This document shows, in pieces, positions 10,271-21,935 of a DNA stretch of 64,000 nt. The stretch is from contig NC_082690.1 in assembly GCF_949987515.2 (NCBI RefSeq), positions 108,436,400 to 108,500,399 of the forward strand. Reading direction: 5' to 3'. The notes beneath the pieces were generated by a model, which saw nothing but the letters and a program-made list of their open reading frames with translations, did not search any database and was not told the DNA's origin. The position numbers were made by a program, and so were the translations under genes. How positions within the stretch are numbered: the stretch's first letter is position 1; each line of letters begins with the position of its first letter. This DNA comes from Delphinus delphis. Its lineage: Eukaryota > Chordata > Mammalia > Artiodactyla > Delphinidae.

Positions 10271-11989
10271 AATTGCAAAAATAACTTTAAAAGAGAGTAT
10301 TAGGGACATCTACGAGTCAATAAACTTGACAACCCAGATGAAATGGATAAATTCCTAGAACTAGATAAAAAGTCAAAGTTGGCGCTGGAAGAAATAGAGG
10401 ATGTGAATAAACATGTAGCTAAGAAATTAAGATGTAACCAAAGACCTCCCCCCAAAACTCATGCCTGGGTGGCTGTGTAGGTGACCTCTGCCAAAGTTTT
10501 ATAAAACACCTAATACAGAAATTCCTACCTTCTACAAACTGTTCCAGGAAGTGCAAAAATAATAACATGTTTTAGTTCATTTTAACAGGCTGGTGAACTG
10601 GATTCTGAATCCATGAAAGGAAAATATAAGAAAATAGAATTATAGGTCCATTTCACTTATGAACATAGAGGCAAAAATCCTAAACAAAATATTAGATAAC
10701 CAAACATGACATTGTATTAAAAAAGAAATACAAATTCGGCTTTGTGTCAGGAAGGCAAGGATGGTTCAACACCTGAACCCTATCAATGTGCTTCTCACCT
10801 CAAGGGAAAAAGTACGTGATCATCCCTGTTAGTACAGAAGGCATTAAAACCACAGTAAAAAATTAAACCTCTGAAGAATAAAAATAGAAAGGAACTTCCT
10901 TAACTTGGCAGTTTATAGATCAAAGCCTAGAACAAACCACCCAGTTAATGGAGAAACTTTAAAGGCACCTCCACCAAGACCTGGAACAAGGATGTCCCTG
11001 ACTCCACGCTATTTAAGGTGGTGACTCCACGCTGTGAATGCAAAAGAAAAGAAAGAAACAGTTGTGAGGATTGAGAGAGAGAAGATAAAACTGGTGCTAT
11101 TTGTAGCTGATTAGGTCACCTACTTAGAAAATCAGCATAATCAACAGATGAGGGATTAGAACGGAGAAAAATGTCCAGCGCGGTTGCCAGATAGAAGATG
11201 AACCTGCCCAAATCATGGCATTTCTTCACTCCGGCAATAAAGTCCTGGGAAACATAAGTCCCCCCTTAGCACTAGAGAGGATGCGCTATCTGGGAAAAGC
11301 AAAAGCAAACCTCCACCAGAGGCGCCCTCCAAAAACACTTTCAGACTCCAGTGGAGGAGTGAGAAGATGTCCTGAGTCAATGCAGAGAGGTTCCTTGCTC
11401 TTGGATGAGATGGTATAAGATGATAGAGATTTCAAGTTTCCCCAAATTCAATCGATAAAGTTGATGCAATCCCGAGCAAACTTGCCATTGAAATGAAGAA
11501 ACTCCATAAATGTACTCTAAAGTTGGCATGGAGGAACAAAGGCTCTGAATACGTAACTCAAACTTTAAAAGGGGATAATGCGGGGAGGAGGGTAGGTCTT
11601 CTGCTGGCATTAAAACCTATCTGTGTGATGCTGGCGTGTCCTCTGGACAGCAGAACGGTGGCGTGGGATCCCACCCCTTGTATACTTGGGAATGTAGCCC
11701 ACCGCTAAGATGACAGCGCCAGCCGCCGGGACAGCCTGGAGAGGTTGGGAGGTCGGGTGGGAAAATGGAGTCACTCCATGGAGGAAGATGAAGCTGGATT
11801 CTCACCTAGCACACAGAGGTATACCTGGAAGTGATTAAAGGCCTACAAGACAATAGGTGAATTGTAACGCTGATGGGAGAAAATGCACGAAAATACCTCC
11901 TAAGAGCACACACGATGAGGCCCCAGGTGGATGCATTTGGTACGTCACGATTCAGGATTTCCGTTCAAGGCAGAACGTTACGACTGGCT

Positions 11990-12218
11990 GGGCCATTCCT
12001 TTCCTCTCCGAGGCCTTGCCCTCACCCACCATCTGACTGTCCAGCAGGAACCTCATTTCTCTTTGCAGAAATTCCTTCTTCCCTGCCCAGTCCTAAGCTC
12101 TATGGAAGGGGATTTTGTCTCTTTCGTTGACTTTTGTGTTTTTGGGTCCCAGGACGGTGCCTGGCACGTAGAGGCCTCAGGGATCCGTGGCGAATGAACG
12201 AAGCAATGAAGGAAGGAA
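11990..12218 (+). mobile_element. L2 (LINE-2) 3' end remnant
   Basis: Order of landmarks: pyrimidine-rich late-L2 sequence, 'tctatggaaggggattttgt' (the 'gagggcaggga' position), 'ggtgcctggcacgtagaggc', then a GAATGAACGAAGCAATGAAG tail equivalent to the L2 (GAAT)n terminus. Very diverged and non-coding. Confidence 0.7.
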
Positions 12219-13740
12219 TAAATGCACACGTGCGCATCTGCAACCGGGAGTGACCCCAGACAAGCCTCAGCTCTGCCCGGCCTCAGGTGAGGGCTCCCAG
12301 ACGGGTGCACCTCGTACCCCCGCAGGCGTCAGATGCTCGCCGGGACTGGAGCGGGCAGGAAACTCATCCCTCCACTCACTAAGGCCCAGAAACATCTCAG
12401 GGAACTCGGACGCCCCAAGAAACTCCCCAGCTGCCTAGCCCACCTGGTGCCAGTCCCGCCCAGAACTCTCTCCTCTGAGCCTCACGTTCATGTCCGCAAT
12501 GGGTGTCACCTCCTGTTCTGGAGGAGGCCCCAGAGTGGACGCAGGGCACCCTAAGCAGGCAGGGTGCAGGCCGCAGCTCCGGGCTGAGCCCCTGGAGGCA
12601 GCCTGGACGGGCTGTGTGAAGCAGCGTGGGAACGGACGCGGGACGGGCCTCTCCCCTACAACTCTTTGAGCAAAGAACCTGGATCTTGGGTCCCTCAGCT
12701 TCCCATCCCTACTCTCCCCTCCCGCAGCCCCAAAGAGAAGCCTTTCAGCAAGCGGGGTGAGCGGAGGGCAGGTGGTCGCACTCAACAGCCGCGGGCTCCC
12801 CTGTGGGTCGGGGGAGGGCCGGGGAAGGTGGTGCCAACGAAACACTTCTTGAGCCCCTGCTGGGCCCAGGCCCCGGGGCTCACGGTCGGGGCAGCGGGAG
12901 TACGTCCAGGGAGGGAGTAAACAGCTGACTTCCGACAAGGCCAGGAGGAGGCGAAGGTAGGCGGGTGCCAGGAGCGGGGCGGCTGGTGTCCCGGGCCACA
13001 CGGGGCGGGGGCGCCCGGGGCTCAGAGCTCAGGCCTGGGGTCAGGGGAGAACATGTAGGAGGCAGCCCTCAGGCTGCACCCCTGCCCCCCAGGCCCACCA
13101 GGGCAGGCCTGCAGCTGATGTCCTGGGAGGACGCCTGTGTAATTTCCCCTGAAACATCCTGCCCCACCGGAAGGACCGGCCGTGTGTGACATTCCTTTCC
13201 CGAGGCAGTTTGTGGACTGAACAGGCACCGACCCATCACTGGGGCAAGTGGCCTGCGGAGCTGTGCACTTGGGCGGCAGCGGGCCGGTCATCCGGAGGGC
13301 TGGCCACGAAGCAGAAGTGTCGCGTTTGATCTCGGGCACCCAGACATGCTGTTTCACCTAAAAAGCACCTCTGTGCGTCCACTGGGTCCCCCTGCCACGC
13401 AGGCCAGGTGCACCTCCACGCCCTGAGCGTGCCTAGAACTTCTGGGCTTTTCTTTTTAGATAGACAGAGAGCTCCAGGCACTCACGGGGCCATCTGAGAA
13501 CAGGTCGTGTGGATCCCTCCTCCCGGTCTCACTAGCTGTTTGACTCCAACACGCCTCAACTAAACCTTCCCGAAGCTGCCAATGAAGTTGTCATGGAAAT
13601 CTGAAATCCACGTCTGTGTGCGCCCACCTGGTACATGAACTTCCACGCACCATTCACGACCATGTTCCCACCTGGCTGAACCATCAGGGAGCGGGAGTGC
13701 TGACAGGGGACAGGTGGGCCAGAGCAGGGTGTCTGAACCG
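12219..13740. other. GC-rich unique DNA, no gene seen
   Basis: CpG-rich patches lie at 12560-13060. Frames are open on both strands without recognisable protein sequence. A slightly AT-richer stretch at 13540-13620 carries no identifiable motif cluster. Confidence 0.5.
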
Positions 13741-13744
13741 CAGG

Positions 13745-13925
13745 TCATCATAATTTTTAGAAGTAGTTAAAATAATAATAAACATTACATCATGTACTTT
13801 ATTCATGATATCTTTTACATATTTGCTATAAATTATTATAAAAATGACTCAATTATTTAATATAAAATGATGATCAATAAAACAATAATACAACTATTTA
13901 AAACAGAATAGAATCAATTAGAACT
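13745..13925. other. AT-rich block, possibly a decayed DNA transposon
   Basis: About 180 bp of strongly AT-rich sequence (TTAAAATAATAATAAACATT and similar), entered through 'ctgaaccgcaggtcatcata' and leaving through repeated 'aacagaatagaatc'. That framing recalls non-autonomous hAT elements, but I could not match it confidently. Confidence 0.3.
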
Positions 13926-13942
13926 GAGACTGCCACAGAACA

Positions 13943-13998
13943 TTGTGTGTGAGCACACACGTGTGTATGTGTGTGTACATGCGTGTGTGTGTGCATCT
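13943..13998. repeat. Imperfect (TG)n/(CA)n microsatellite
   Basis: Alternating TGTGTG with interruptions (GAGCACACACGTGTGTATG, TGTGTGTACATGCGTGTG). The mixed CA/TG phases make it partly self-complementary. Confidence 0.85.
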
Positions 13999-13999
13999 A

Positions 14000-14775
14000 G
14001 GCCACCAGGAAGATGAGCCTTGCGTCTGGGTTGTGGCCTGAGTGCGCCAGGCATTGCCAGCGGGCATCAGGGGAAGGGCCTTTGGGTGGGCACGGCGGGC
14101 AGCGGGATGCGGGTTAGAAGCGTTCCCACTCTACCCCCTTGGGCATCGTCGGCAGAGCCCTGTGGCCCAGCGGTGCCGACTTGAGGAGTCGGGCAAAAGG
14201 GGGCCAGACAGGGCTGCTCTCCTCCAGGGGACATTCCCTACTCACGACTTCCTTTGGGAGTCAAAATCGGGGAGTTGGGGGGAGGTCGGGGCAGAGCGGC
14301 AGCAAGCCTGGGCCTCCGACATCTCACGCCCCGAGTGCTCAGCAAGGACCTGGGTTATTTCCAACCCTGAAGTCAGCTGTCCAGAGAGGGGGAGGCCCTT
14401 CTCTGCAGCCTGTGCCAGGTCCTGGAGGGGAACGGGCCTGAATAACGCCCCCAAAGGAGTGAAGAAAGATGCCCCGTGGAAACCCAGGCCTCCCTCACTT
14501 GAGTAGCACGGAGTCCCGGGGCTAGGAGACACCCCCCGCCCCCAAGACCAAAATCAGTCCCCAGGTGGGGAGGGAGGCCCAGGAGGACGCAGCTCTAGTG
14601 GAAGCAGAGACGATCGCTAGGGTGCCTCTCGTCCCTTTGGCGGGGGCGTCCTGGTCACACCAGTTGTCCCCGAGTGACCGTTAAGAACGTCAGAGCCTGG
14701 GTCTCCCCACTACGGATGGGGGCATGACTCCTGCCAATGCGTATTGAAGCCTGTGTGGTCCGCGGCCTCAATAAG
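14000..14775. other. GC-rich unique DNA, no gene seen
   Basis: No supported exon or repeat is seen. CpG density rises toward 14800. Confidence 0.5.
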
Positions 14776-14779
14776 GAGC

Positions 14780-15110
14780 TCACTGAACACCTGAGAACCC
14801 CACCTCCGGTGCGGGCAGAGGGCACCCTCCTGGATCTGAGAACCAACCGCTCCCGAAGCCCCGCCACCGCCCGCGCTCGTGGGCCTTCGGCGGCCGCTTC
14901 CGTGTCTCTGCGCCCAAACCCGGAGGCCCCGGGGCACTGGGCTTCCCGTGCCTGCTCCCTCGGGGCCCCCGGCCGTCGCTTATTGCTTGGCTCGGCCTGC
15001 ATTTCCTCAGCAGCCAGGGCAGGAGGCCCCTGCCGGCCCCTTGGCACCGTGGCCGGCCCCCCTCGGAATGCGGCGCGCGCGGGGGAGGGGAGGCCTCCTT
15101 TCCTCCCGGG
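14780..15110. promoter_or_regulatory. CpG-rich patch (candidate CpG island)
   Basis: Dense CpG dinucleotides (CGGCGGCCGC near 14889, GGCGCGCGCGG near 15070), including a NotI-type GCGGCCGC. No TATA box, CCAAT array or clear splice donor is seen, so it could be an intragenic or enhancer-linked island as easily as a promoter. Confidence 0.45.
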
Positions 15111-15262
15111 GCCCTTGTTTGCAAAGCTCCTGGAGAACCAGGCAGGACAGAGCCTGGACAAACACGGAGCATCCTCAACTCCAGAAGAGCCAAATCAGTA
15201 AACACCCCCCGCCATGGCATTTCAGCCTCTGATTGATTCAGCTGCGAAGTGTGAACTGCCCC
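15111..15262. promoter_or_regulatory. Candidate regulatory element with PBX/HOX-like site
   Basis: GC drops just after the CpG-rich patch. CCTTGTTTGCAAAG (FOX-like) lies near 15112-15125, CAAATCAGTAAACACC near 15191, and TGATTGAT at 15230-15237, which fits the PBX-HOX heterodimer consensus TGATTNAT. The regulatory role is inferred from these motifs. Confidence 0.35.
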
Positions 15263-15309
15263 CAAAGGGGGTAGCGGGGGGTCGGGGCGCCCTGGACCAG
15301 CATTCAGAC

Positions 15310-15660
15310 AACTTCTTCACGTAAGGCGGCGCGGCTGGGCAGGCACAGGGCCCGCGGGAGAGAGCGCCCCGCCGCAGCACGGCGGTGCAGTGGCCGTGCG
15401 CCCCAGGCGCGCCTGTAAACGGGCGCTGCGGGCTCAGCTCCTCCGCTGCGCCTGTCAGAGCCCAAGGCCAGCGGCCACCTCCCGCGGCGTCTGAGCTCCG
15501 GGCACCAGGCAGCCCCTACCCTGGACCCTTCTGCCCAGCTTGTGGGGGCTGGTTCCTGCCAGCACGGCCTGGGGTCCGAGCCACCCACTGCTGGGTGCGC
15601 AAGAGAGGACGGCCATTCTGTGCAGAACCTCTGCCGGCCTCGAGAGCAGGCCACGGTGGG
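15310..15660. other. CpG-rich unique DNA
   Basis: A second CpG-dense patch ('ggcggcgcggctgggcagg' near 15326, 'ccgtgcgccccaggcgcgc' near 15394) follows the AT-richer element. No coding sequence is recognised. Confidence 0.4.
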
Positions 15661-16379
15661 AAAAACCCGTTTTGTTTTCAGAACGTATTTCTCTTCTTTT
15701 TTTACCTTTTCATGTGGAAAAATCTAACGATCTCATAGTGCCCAGCAGAGGGGTCCTGCAGCAGAGTCAACGCTGACTGACAAACTCTAGAGCCCCGAGT
15801 TCTGGAAGGTTATACAATGGCCAAGAGCAGCGGCCTTGGGCTGGGGTAGGACGGGGGCTCCCGGGGGCCGCTGGGGGCTCCTGCGGGCAGCAACCGCCCT
15901 GGCCCGCCTGAGGAGCCAGAGAGGGGCTCAGCTGGGAGAAGGGATGGGCCCTCTTGGGAAGGTCGAGGGTCCCGGAAGAGGCCCCCGGCCCCAGCTCTCC
16001 ATGTGCCCACAGCGCCTCAGACAAGACTAGCACAGTCTACAGCCTGCTGTCTCCATTCACAGTGACAGGCTAGTGGTGGGGGAACGTTCTGGAACGCTCC
16101 AGCAGAAACAGGGGGCTAAAGGGAGGAGGACAGAGACCCCGAGGGAGGTCACGTCTGGGTCTGGAGGAGGGCGAGCTGGGAAGGCCAGGACCTGGCAGGG
16201 GGAGGGCCACCGGCATCTCCCCCAAGCTCACAGGGACCTACCCTGCCTCTGAGACCCACCCTCCCATGCCCTGGTCTGCTGCCGCCTGAGGGACCCCTTC
16301 AATTCCCATCTAAGGCAGTGCAGCCAGAGCTGGCTCGTGAGGGGTGCAGGGGGACACAAGGGACCGTGCTCCACCCAGG
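15661..16379. other. Unique DNA, no gene seen
   Basis: A T-rich stretch at 15670-15710 gives way to GC-rich sequence. No repeat or exon is recognised. Confidence 0.5.
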
Positions 16380-16892
16380 ACACCGTGGGGAGGATAATGG
16401 CCCCCAAAGGTGACCACGCCCTGGTCCCTGGAATCCAGGAATGTATTTGGTAACCCAGCAAAGGGGAACAAAAGTTGCAGATGGAATGAAGATTGCTAAG
16501 CAGGTGACCTTGACGTGCGACATCCGGGATTATCCCAGTGGAAATACGACCACAGGCGTCCTTATAGGGAAAGAGGCCAGAGAGGCAGAGGCAGAGGAGG
16601 AAATGTGACGCTGTGCAGAATGTCAGAGAGATGGGACACAAGGAGGACCCCGATGGCCCGGCTGCCCGTGGAGATGGAGGATGGGGCCAGGGGCCCAGGA
16701 ATGCGGGTGTCTCTGGAAACCGGAAAAGGCCGGGAGTAGATTCTCCCAGCGCCTCCAGAAAGGAACCCAGCCTGCCCACGCCTTGTCCAGTGAGGGTCTT
16801 CAGATCTCCAGGACTAGAAGATGACAAACTCACATTGTTTCAAGCCACCACATTTTGGACATTCGTCACAGCAGACATAGGAGACTAACATG
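16380..16892 (+). mobile_element. Ancient LTR, ERVL/MaLR-like, near full length
   Basis: The sequence follows a common mammalian LTR from end to end. It starts at 'ggataatggcccccaaaggt', passes through 'agcaggtgaccttgac', 'cttatagggaaagagg' and 'ggaatgcgggtgtctct', then 'gattctcccagcgcctccag', and ends with 'tttcaagccaccacattttgg' and 'ataggagactaaca'. No internal retroviral genes adjoin it, so it is a solitary LTR. Family name uncertain. A related 3' half lies at 25440-25745. Confidence 0.7.
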
Positions 16893-16894
16893 GC

Positions 16895-18035
16895 GTCCAC
16901 CGTGTGGCGTCCAGCCCCCAGGGGCCGCCCACCCAGGTTCCGGGCCTGCTGGGGAGGCCTTCAAAGCCAGTGTGTGCTGTCCCCTGGGTGGGGACACACT
17001 GGGGTCCCTCACCACATCTGTCCCTCATGCTGTATCTTTGAACACCTGCACCATTGTTTACCTAATATTCCTCCTTTAAATAGACTGTTTCCTTATCCAA
17101 GTGGCTCTGAAACCAGAATAAGTGACTCTAGGTAGATGGTAGCTGTCAAAACACACACGATGAAAAGGCAACTGCACTGGATCTGTTCAAGCTCCCCCGT
17201 CCCCGTCCAGATTGCCGTGCAGCGGCGCGCACCCTCCGGTGCTCCCACCTTGCTCTGGCCATCGTTGGGGGCTCTCCCAGGTGCCCCCCACCCCGAGAGG
17301 GGGCCATCTCACAGAAAGAGAGAGAAACAAGTCCTGGGGCTTCTCACGGTTTGAAAGCAAACCAGAGCTGCGCCAGCCCCGCGGGGCACCGCTCCCGGCC
17401 TCCCTCCCAGCTCCTTAGGGCCGAGGCGGAGGTGGGCACAGGGCGGTGGGCCCTGGACGCCCGAGTGGCTTTGCACGGCCTGCCCGTTAGGCTCAGCGGC
17501 CAGGTCCCACCTCAGGGAGGCCTCTGGTCCTGGCCCACAGAGGCTGACCTCCGTCAGGACCCTCCTCCAAGTCACATTCCTCAGGAGGGCCCCCGACAGC
17601 CCTGTCCTCCCACTCCCATCCCCCTGGACACGGTCAGCTGGGCCCATAGTAACCAGGCGAGGAAACGGTGCTGATGGAGGTTCTCAGCGCCTACGCCCCC
17701 TGAACCTCCCTGGGACTCGCTGCTTTCTAGGGGCACAGGGGGCTGGGCTGGCCGATGGCCTCGGGGACCAGAATCCTGCCAGAAAACACAGGACTCCTTC
17801 CTCTGGTCGGAGATGATGTCCTCAGACTTTCTAGAATCCAACGGTGGTATCTAATTACAGCAGAGTTGTGTTTTAAAACGTCCTTTTCCCACACAATGAA
17901 AAAGTTAGCCACTTTATGTCACCCCCTTTCTTCTGGGGGGTGGGGGGTGGATAACGGGTATTTCATGCAGCCTTGAAATCCAAATAGCCGAGGACCAGTG
18001 AGAGGGTGGAAGTTGCCCCCGTCGGGGAGCCAGAA
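16895..18035. other. Unique DNA with one AT-richer island
   Basis: Mostly GC-rich. An AT-richer stretch at 17825-17925 (TATCTAATTACAG near 17848, TTTTAAAACG near 17870) could be a minor conserved element. No gene is recognised. Confidence 0.45.
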
Positions 18036-18110
18036 CTCCTGGGTTGAAACCCTTGTGTCACCACGCAACCCTGGGTGACCTTGGACTTGCCACCCACCTT
18101 CCGGAGCCCC
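18036..18110 (+). mobile_element. MIR SINE fragment
   Basis: 'actcctgggttgaaaccctt', then 'gggtgaccttggacttgcca', parallels the central MIR core (the 'cctgggttcgaatccc' to 'tgaccttgggcaagt' region). A short, diverged remnant. Confidence 0.55.
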
Positions 18111-19365
18111 GGCTGGTATGGCCGTGGGATGGGCTCGCGGCGCCTCACACCATGGGCACTGGGTCAGCCCACCCAGCCTGGTGGGGTGGGGGCCTGCCCA
18201 CCTAGGGCCTGTCCCTGCACACTGGGCATGTGTGGGGTGCCAGCCTGTCACCTCTCCTCACACTCATCCCAGGAGACTGGGCCAGTGTCATCCCAGGGAG
18301 ATGGAGACCACAGGGGAGTCCTTGCTGAAGGTCGCACTCAGGCAGCCGGGCTCGCACCGTCTTCCGTGGCCCCCACCGCTGCTCCTACTGGAGGACCCCG
18401 CCCGCCCCGGCTGTTGAGTGACAGCCAGTGCCCCCCTGGCCCTCCCCGGCCGCGGGCACCCACACTGCACCTGCAACAACAGGGGCAGCCCGGCCCGGCA
18501 TCCAGTTACAGCCCACTAGGCAGCCTGCTCCGGATTCCTGCGGAAGGAAGGCCGCGTGCAGAGGCCGGGGCCGGGGGAGGACCATCCCCCCAGAGTCCGT
18601 GCGGTTGGCGCCCAGCACGTGGTCTGCTGAGAGGACAGCCTGGCCCGGTTGGGGGCCCCAGGGAAAATCAGACGATCCCCACACCTGGAGGCCACACAAG
18701 CCCTTTCCAGGCCAAGCCCCGTGTCCTCCCAGTGACCCAGGGTCCCCGCTGGGACGGGGCGGGCAGAGGTCAGCCTCCTCTGGCCTCCAAGGACACTGGG
18801 CTTCAGGCCCGTCGCACAGCTCTGGCTGGGGTCTCTGCCCCCTGGGGGCTGGGGGGGAGCAGAGGCCCAGGGAACACCTGCACAGACCCTCTGGGTGTTG
18901 GTGGCCCTGCTGCCTTTGTTTTCTCACTCTGGTCCTTAGCCTGGAAGGGGAGAACTCGGGGCCTCTCCGTCACGCTCAGTACAAACATCACCTCAGGTCA
19001 CTGTGGCCTCCTCATGACAAGGCGGCTGCCTACCCCCTTGGCCAGGGAGCCTGCCGGGAGGGCCCGCACCCCAGCCCCCAGGCCCCAGCCTTTGCTGGGT
19101 GGGGGTCTCACTCCTGTCCCCCGTCCTGTGGGTCTCTCTTCCTTCCCCGCTGTTGGAAGCTTTCCTTGCTCACCTCCATTTCCAGGTAGTTTCCCAGTCT
19201 ACGAGTCAGGGTCAGGCTGGGACACTCTACCCTGCCATTGGAGGGTGGTGTAGTCTTCCCCTGACCCCCAAGAGGGTACAGCCTCCATTCTGTGCCCCAG
19301 AAGCTCCCTCCCCTGGGCCGGGGGTTTGCCAACCCCTTTGCCCGCCCTCCGTGCAGCTCCCCGAC
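18111..19365. other. GC-rich unique DNA, no gene seen
   Basis: It contains the longest open frame of the window (392 codons counted from a GTG). That frame lacks an ATG at its start, overlaps the MIR fragment, shows no domain and is matched by open frames on other strands. I treat it as a chance GC-driven frame. Confidence 0.6.
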
Positions 19366-19585
19366 TGGCTCCCAAGTGCCGCAGCGGCGACAACGGGACC
19401 CCCTCGAGAGCCCTGCGACGGGGCTCAGACGCACCACCGCCGCCGACACCCCTGGGCTCCCTGAGGCCCCGCCTCCCCCACTCCGGCCGTGAGGTGGACC
19501 CGGAGCCCCAGCGCCTTCCCACCCGCCTCGGACCCTCCAGCTGCGCTTTACGGCCGTGAGGGCCGAGTCAGGACGGGGCTCCCTT
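19366..19585. promoter_or_regulatory. CpG-rich patch beside an AT-rich island
   Basis: Frequent CpGs ('gtgccgcagcggcgacaacg', 'cgcaccaccgccgccgac') run into the AT-rich island at 19586. The pairing of a CpG patch with an AT-rich conserved-looking block resembles a developmental enhancer or promoter edge. No splice donor is identified. Confidence 0.35.
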
Positions 19586-19758
19586 CCCGGCACTTTACAC
19601 AAAGGTTCTTCGCCACGATCGGAGTCAAACGGATTCGCGCGGGGATCGTAAACATAATTAGGAGACTTTTATTCTCAAGCAGCACTTCTGAAATCTATAA
19701 AATTAAGCCAATATACGGATTTTTTAAAACACAAGACTTTACAGCCCTGTGAGTCAGA
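19586..19758. promoter_or_regulatory. Candidate conserved regulatory element
   Basis: A non-repetitive AT-rich block holding ACTTTACACAAAGG (TCF/SOX-like), a CG-containing core (GGATTCGCGCGGGGATCG), CATAATTAGG (19653-19662), CTTTTATTC (HOX/CDX-like) and TTTTTTAAAAC. CpGs are retained inside AT-rich DNA, which is uncommon for neutral methylated sequence. Function is inferred. Confidence 0.45.
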
Positions 19759-19759
19759 G

Positions 19760-20865
19760 TTTGCCAGCCCACGAGGCCGGGAGTTAACTCCTTCCAGGCT
19801 CAGGCATCCAGCAGGCCCCCCGGGGGCCTCCCTGCCGCCCCCACTGAGAGGTCGACACGCCCAGGAGAGCAGGGACTGCCGGCCTCTTTCCCACCTCCGG
19901 CTGCACAGGGACCAGCAGAGGTGACCAACCACCCCCTTCATGCCTCACTGCACTCACAGCCCTCCGCCCCCGCCCGGGGAACCCGAGAGGCCAGATCCAT
20001 CCTTTGCTCCCCTGCTTCCCGCTCTGGACTTGCCCTTCCTGGCCCCCCGGCCCCCAGGGCGTCCTGCCTCATTCAAAAGCCCTGTGGCCCAAACACCCTC
20101 CTGCCAGGAGCCTTTCTGGACCCCACTGATGGGATGTGGGACCCCCAGCTCCTCCTCCTTGGGTCCCGGGGGTCCCGGGGTGTGGCGATCTGGCCTGGGG
20201 CACTCAACACCCCCTGGGAAGGGCAGGAAGGATGGTGTTTCCACCCCACCCTCGGCCAGCACCACACAGGAGTGACCTGAGGCCGAGCTGGCTCAAGCCC
20301 GGCTCCCGACCCGGACTGCGGGGGGGGGGGTCCGTGAGCCTCGAGCACCTTGCGTTGACCCAGTTCCCGTCCTACAGCCCTGCCCAGCCTGGCGCCTGCA
20401 CACAGCACCCGGTACTGGCCCCTGGAGCCCACCAGGGCGGCCACATACAGGTGGCAGAGACACGGGCAGCAGGAGGCTGCCCTCTGCTCTGGCCACACCC
20501 GTGTGTGTCGCAGCCCCTGCCCAGCTGGGTTTGTCCCCGCAGGAGACGACAAAAGGTCACCTGGAAGGGGCGGGGGTGCGATTCGCAGGCTGTGCAGCTG
20601 GGGGACCGGGGGTGAGCCTGAGCAAGTCCGCCATGGTGAAGACCTCAAGCCAGTGGCTTCCCTCCTGGACAACTGGCGCCCAGTGTCCCCCACCCCGGAT
20701 CCCACCACGCCCCTGCTCTCCAAGTATGGCAGCTCTCCTTCCAACGCACAGGCCCTGGATCTGGGCTCTCCAGGCCCCAGATGCCCAGGGATGTCGAAAC
20801 TCAAGGGCCCACCTCCTTGCCTCTGTCCCCCTTCCAGACACTGAAGAAATGAGTGAGCTCATCCT
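19760..20865. other. GC-rich unique DNA, no gene seen
   Basis: Includes an 11-G run at 20320-20330. Open frames are unconvincing. No repeat is recognised. Confidence 0.5.
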
Positions 20866-20871
20866 GTCTAC

Positions 20872-21212
20872 CGGATCCAGCCTCAGATGTGGCTGTGATT
20901 GGAGATGGGGCCTTTCAAGAGGTGAGGAAGGTAAAACGAGGTCACTAGGGTGGGGGCCGAACCCCACAGGACTGGGGTCCTTATAAGAAAAGGAGGTCAG
21001 GACACGGACACACACAGAGGGACGACCCCGTGAGGACGCAGGGAGAAGACGGCCGTCTACACGCCGAGGAGAGAGGCCTCAGGAGGACCCAGCTCTGCCC
21101 ACACCTGGGTCTCGGATTCCAGCCTCCAGGACTGGAGACAATAAACGTCTGCTGTTTCAGCCGCCCGGGCTGTGGGCCTTTGTTAGGGCCGCTCCAGCCA
21201 ATCATAGTCAGC
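20872..21212 (+). mobile_element. MaLR (MLT1-type) LTR fragment
   Basis: The MaLR LTR order is clear: 'gggccttataagaaaa'-type promoter region (TCCTTATAAGAAAAGG near 20977), a 'gtgaggacgcagggagaaga' block, 'cctccaggactggagacaat', an AATAAA poly(A) signal (about 21140) and a GTTTCAGCCGCCCGGGCTGT segment leading to 'ttgttagggccgctc'. Solitary and truncated at its 5' end. Confidence 0.7.
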
Positions 21213-21214
21213 TC

Positions 21215-21835
21215 TAGGAGGTGCCGGACACACACACACATATGTGCTTGACGGAAAATCCCAAGGAGGGAGGGGAGGGCGGGCCAGGCCTTGGTAGGAC
21301 TTGGAGGGGTGGGTGTGAAGGCGCATGGCCTTTAGGAGGAGGACGAGCCCAGGGAGGTGTGGTGTTGACTGTCCCCGGCCCACGGGGCTGAGGGTCAGGG
21401 GTGGGTGAGGAGTGAAGGAGGGGTGGCTGCCTCGACCCCTCCCACCTGTGTCAGCCTGTCCCCACCCTTAGCTCCCGGTGTCCTCTGCTCCCCGAGGGCC
21501 AGGCCGTCTCCCAGTGGCTTCTCCGGAAGGGACCACCTCGAGGAAGTCAATTTCGCGCCCTCTTCCCGTTTCCACCCGCAGGGCCTCCTGTGTCCTTGTC
21601 AACACAGCTGTCAGATCGAACGCCCTTACTGGGGAGTCCTGTGCAAGCCAGACGCCCCCGGCCAGGGCCACACACTGGCACGCACTGCCACCCCAGAGGT
21701 GGCCATGGGGACTTCACTTTCCGGTGGCCCCAGCGCAGGGCCGGGGAAGCCACAGCTCTGCCCACGGCCCTTCCCGGAGCCGGGAGCACAGCTCCATTCA
21801 CACGGGGTCACGTGGGCAGGCCCCAGCAGGGGGCA
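21215..21835. other. GC-rich unique DNA, no gene seen
   Basis: A short (CA)n run at 21231-21240 follows the LTR. No exon or further repeat is supported. Confidence 0.5.
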
Positions 21836-21837
21836 CA

Positions 21838-21935
21838 GCGTCTGTTTCACAGGAGGGGAAACGGAGGCCAGTGGCTTGTCCAACAACGCACAGTTGGTGC
21901 AGAGAAACGGAGCTCGGGATCCCATGTGCTATTCT
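21838..21935 (-). mobile_element. MIR SINE fragment, reverse orientation
   Basis: 'tgtttcacaggaggggaaac' followed by 'ggaggccagtggcttgtc' and 'aacgcacagttggtgcagag' matches the reverse complement of the MIR core ('cccattttacagatgaggaaac' type). A short fossil. Confidence 0.65.

Larger units (their letters stand above)
9985..11915 (+). mobile_element. Old L1 ORF2 fragment, split by a SINE
   Basis: The reading order matches L1 ORF2. 'atgaaatggataaattccta' (10338-10357) and 'aaacatgtagctaagaaatt' mark the reverse-transcriptase region. Later 'gatgcaatcccgagcaaac' and 'agttggcatggaggaacaaa' (near 11460-11540) mark the C-terminal part. Frames are interrupted by many stops, so it is a dead copy. 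The CHR SINE at 10049-10255 is inserted in it, so the L1 is older than the SINE. Confidence 0.8.

Noticed and set aside
18075..19253. 392-codon open frame
   Set aside because: It opens at GTG, overlaps a MIR remnant, shows no domain, and other frames in the same region are also open. Chance open frame in GC-rich DNA.
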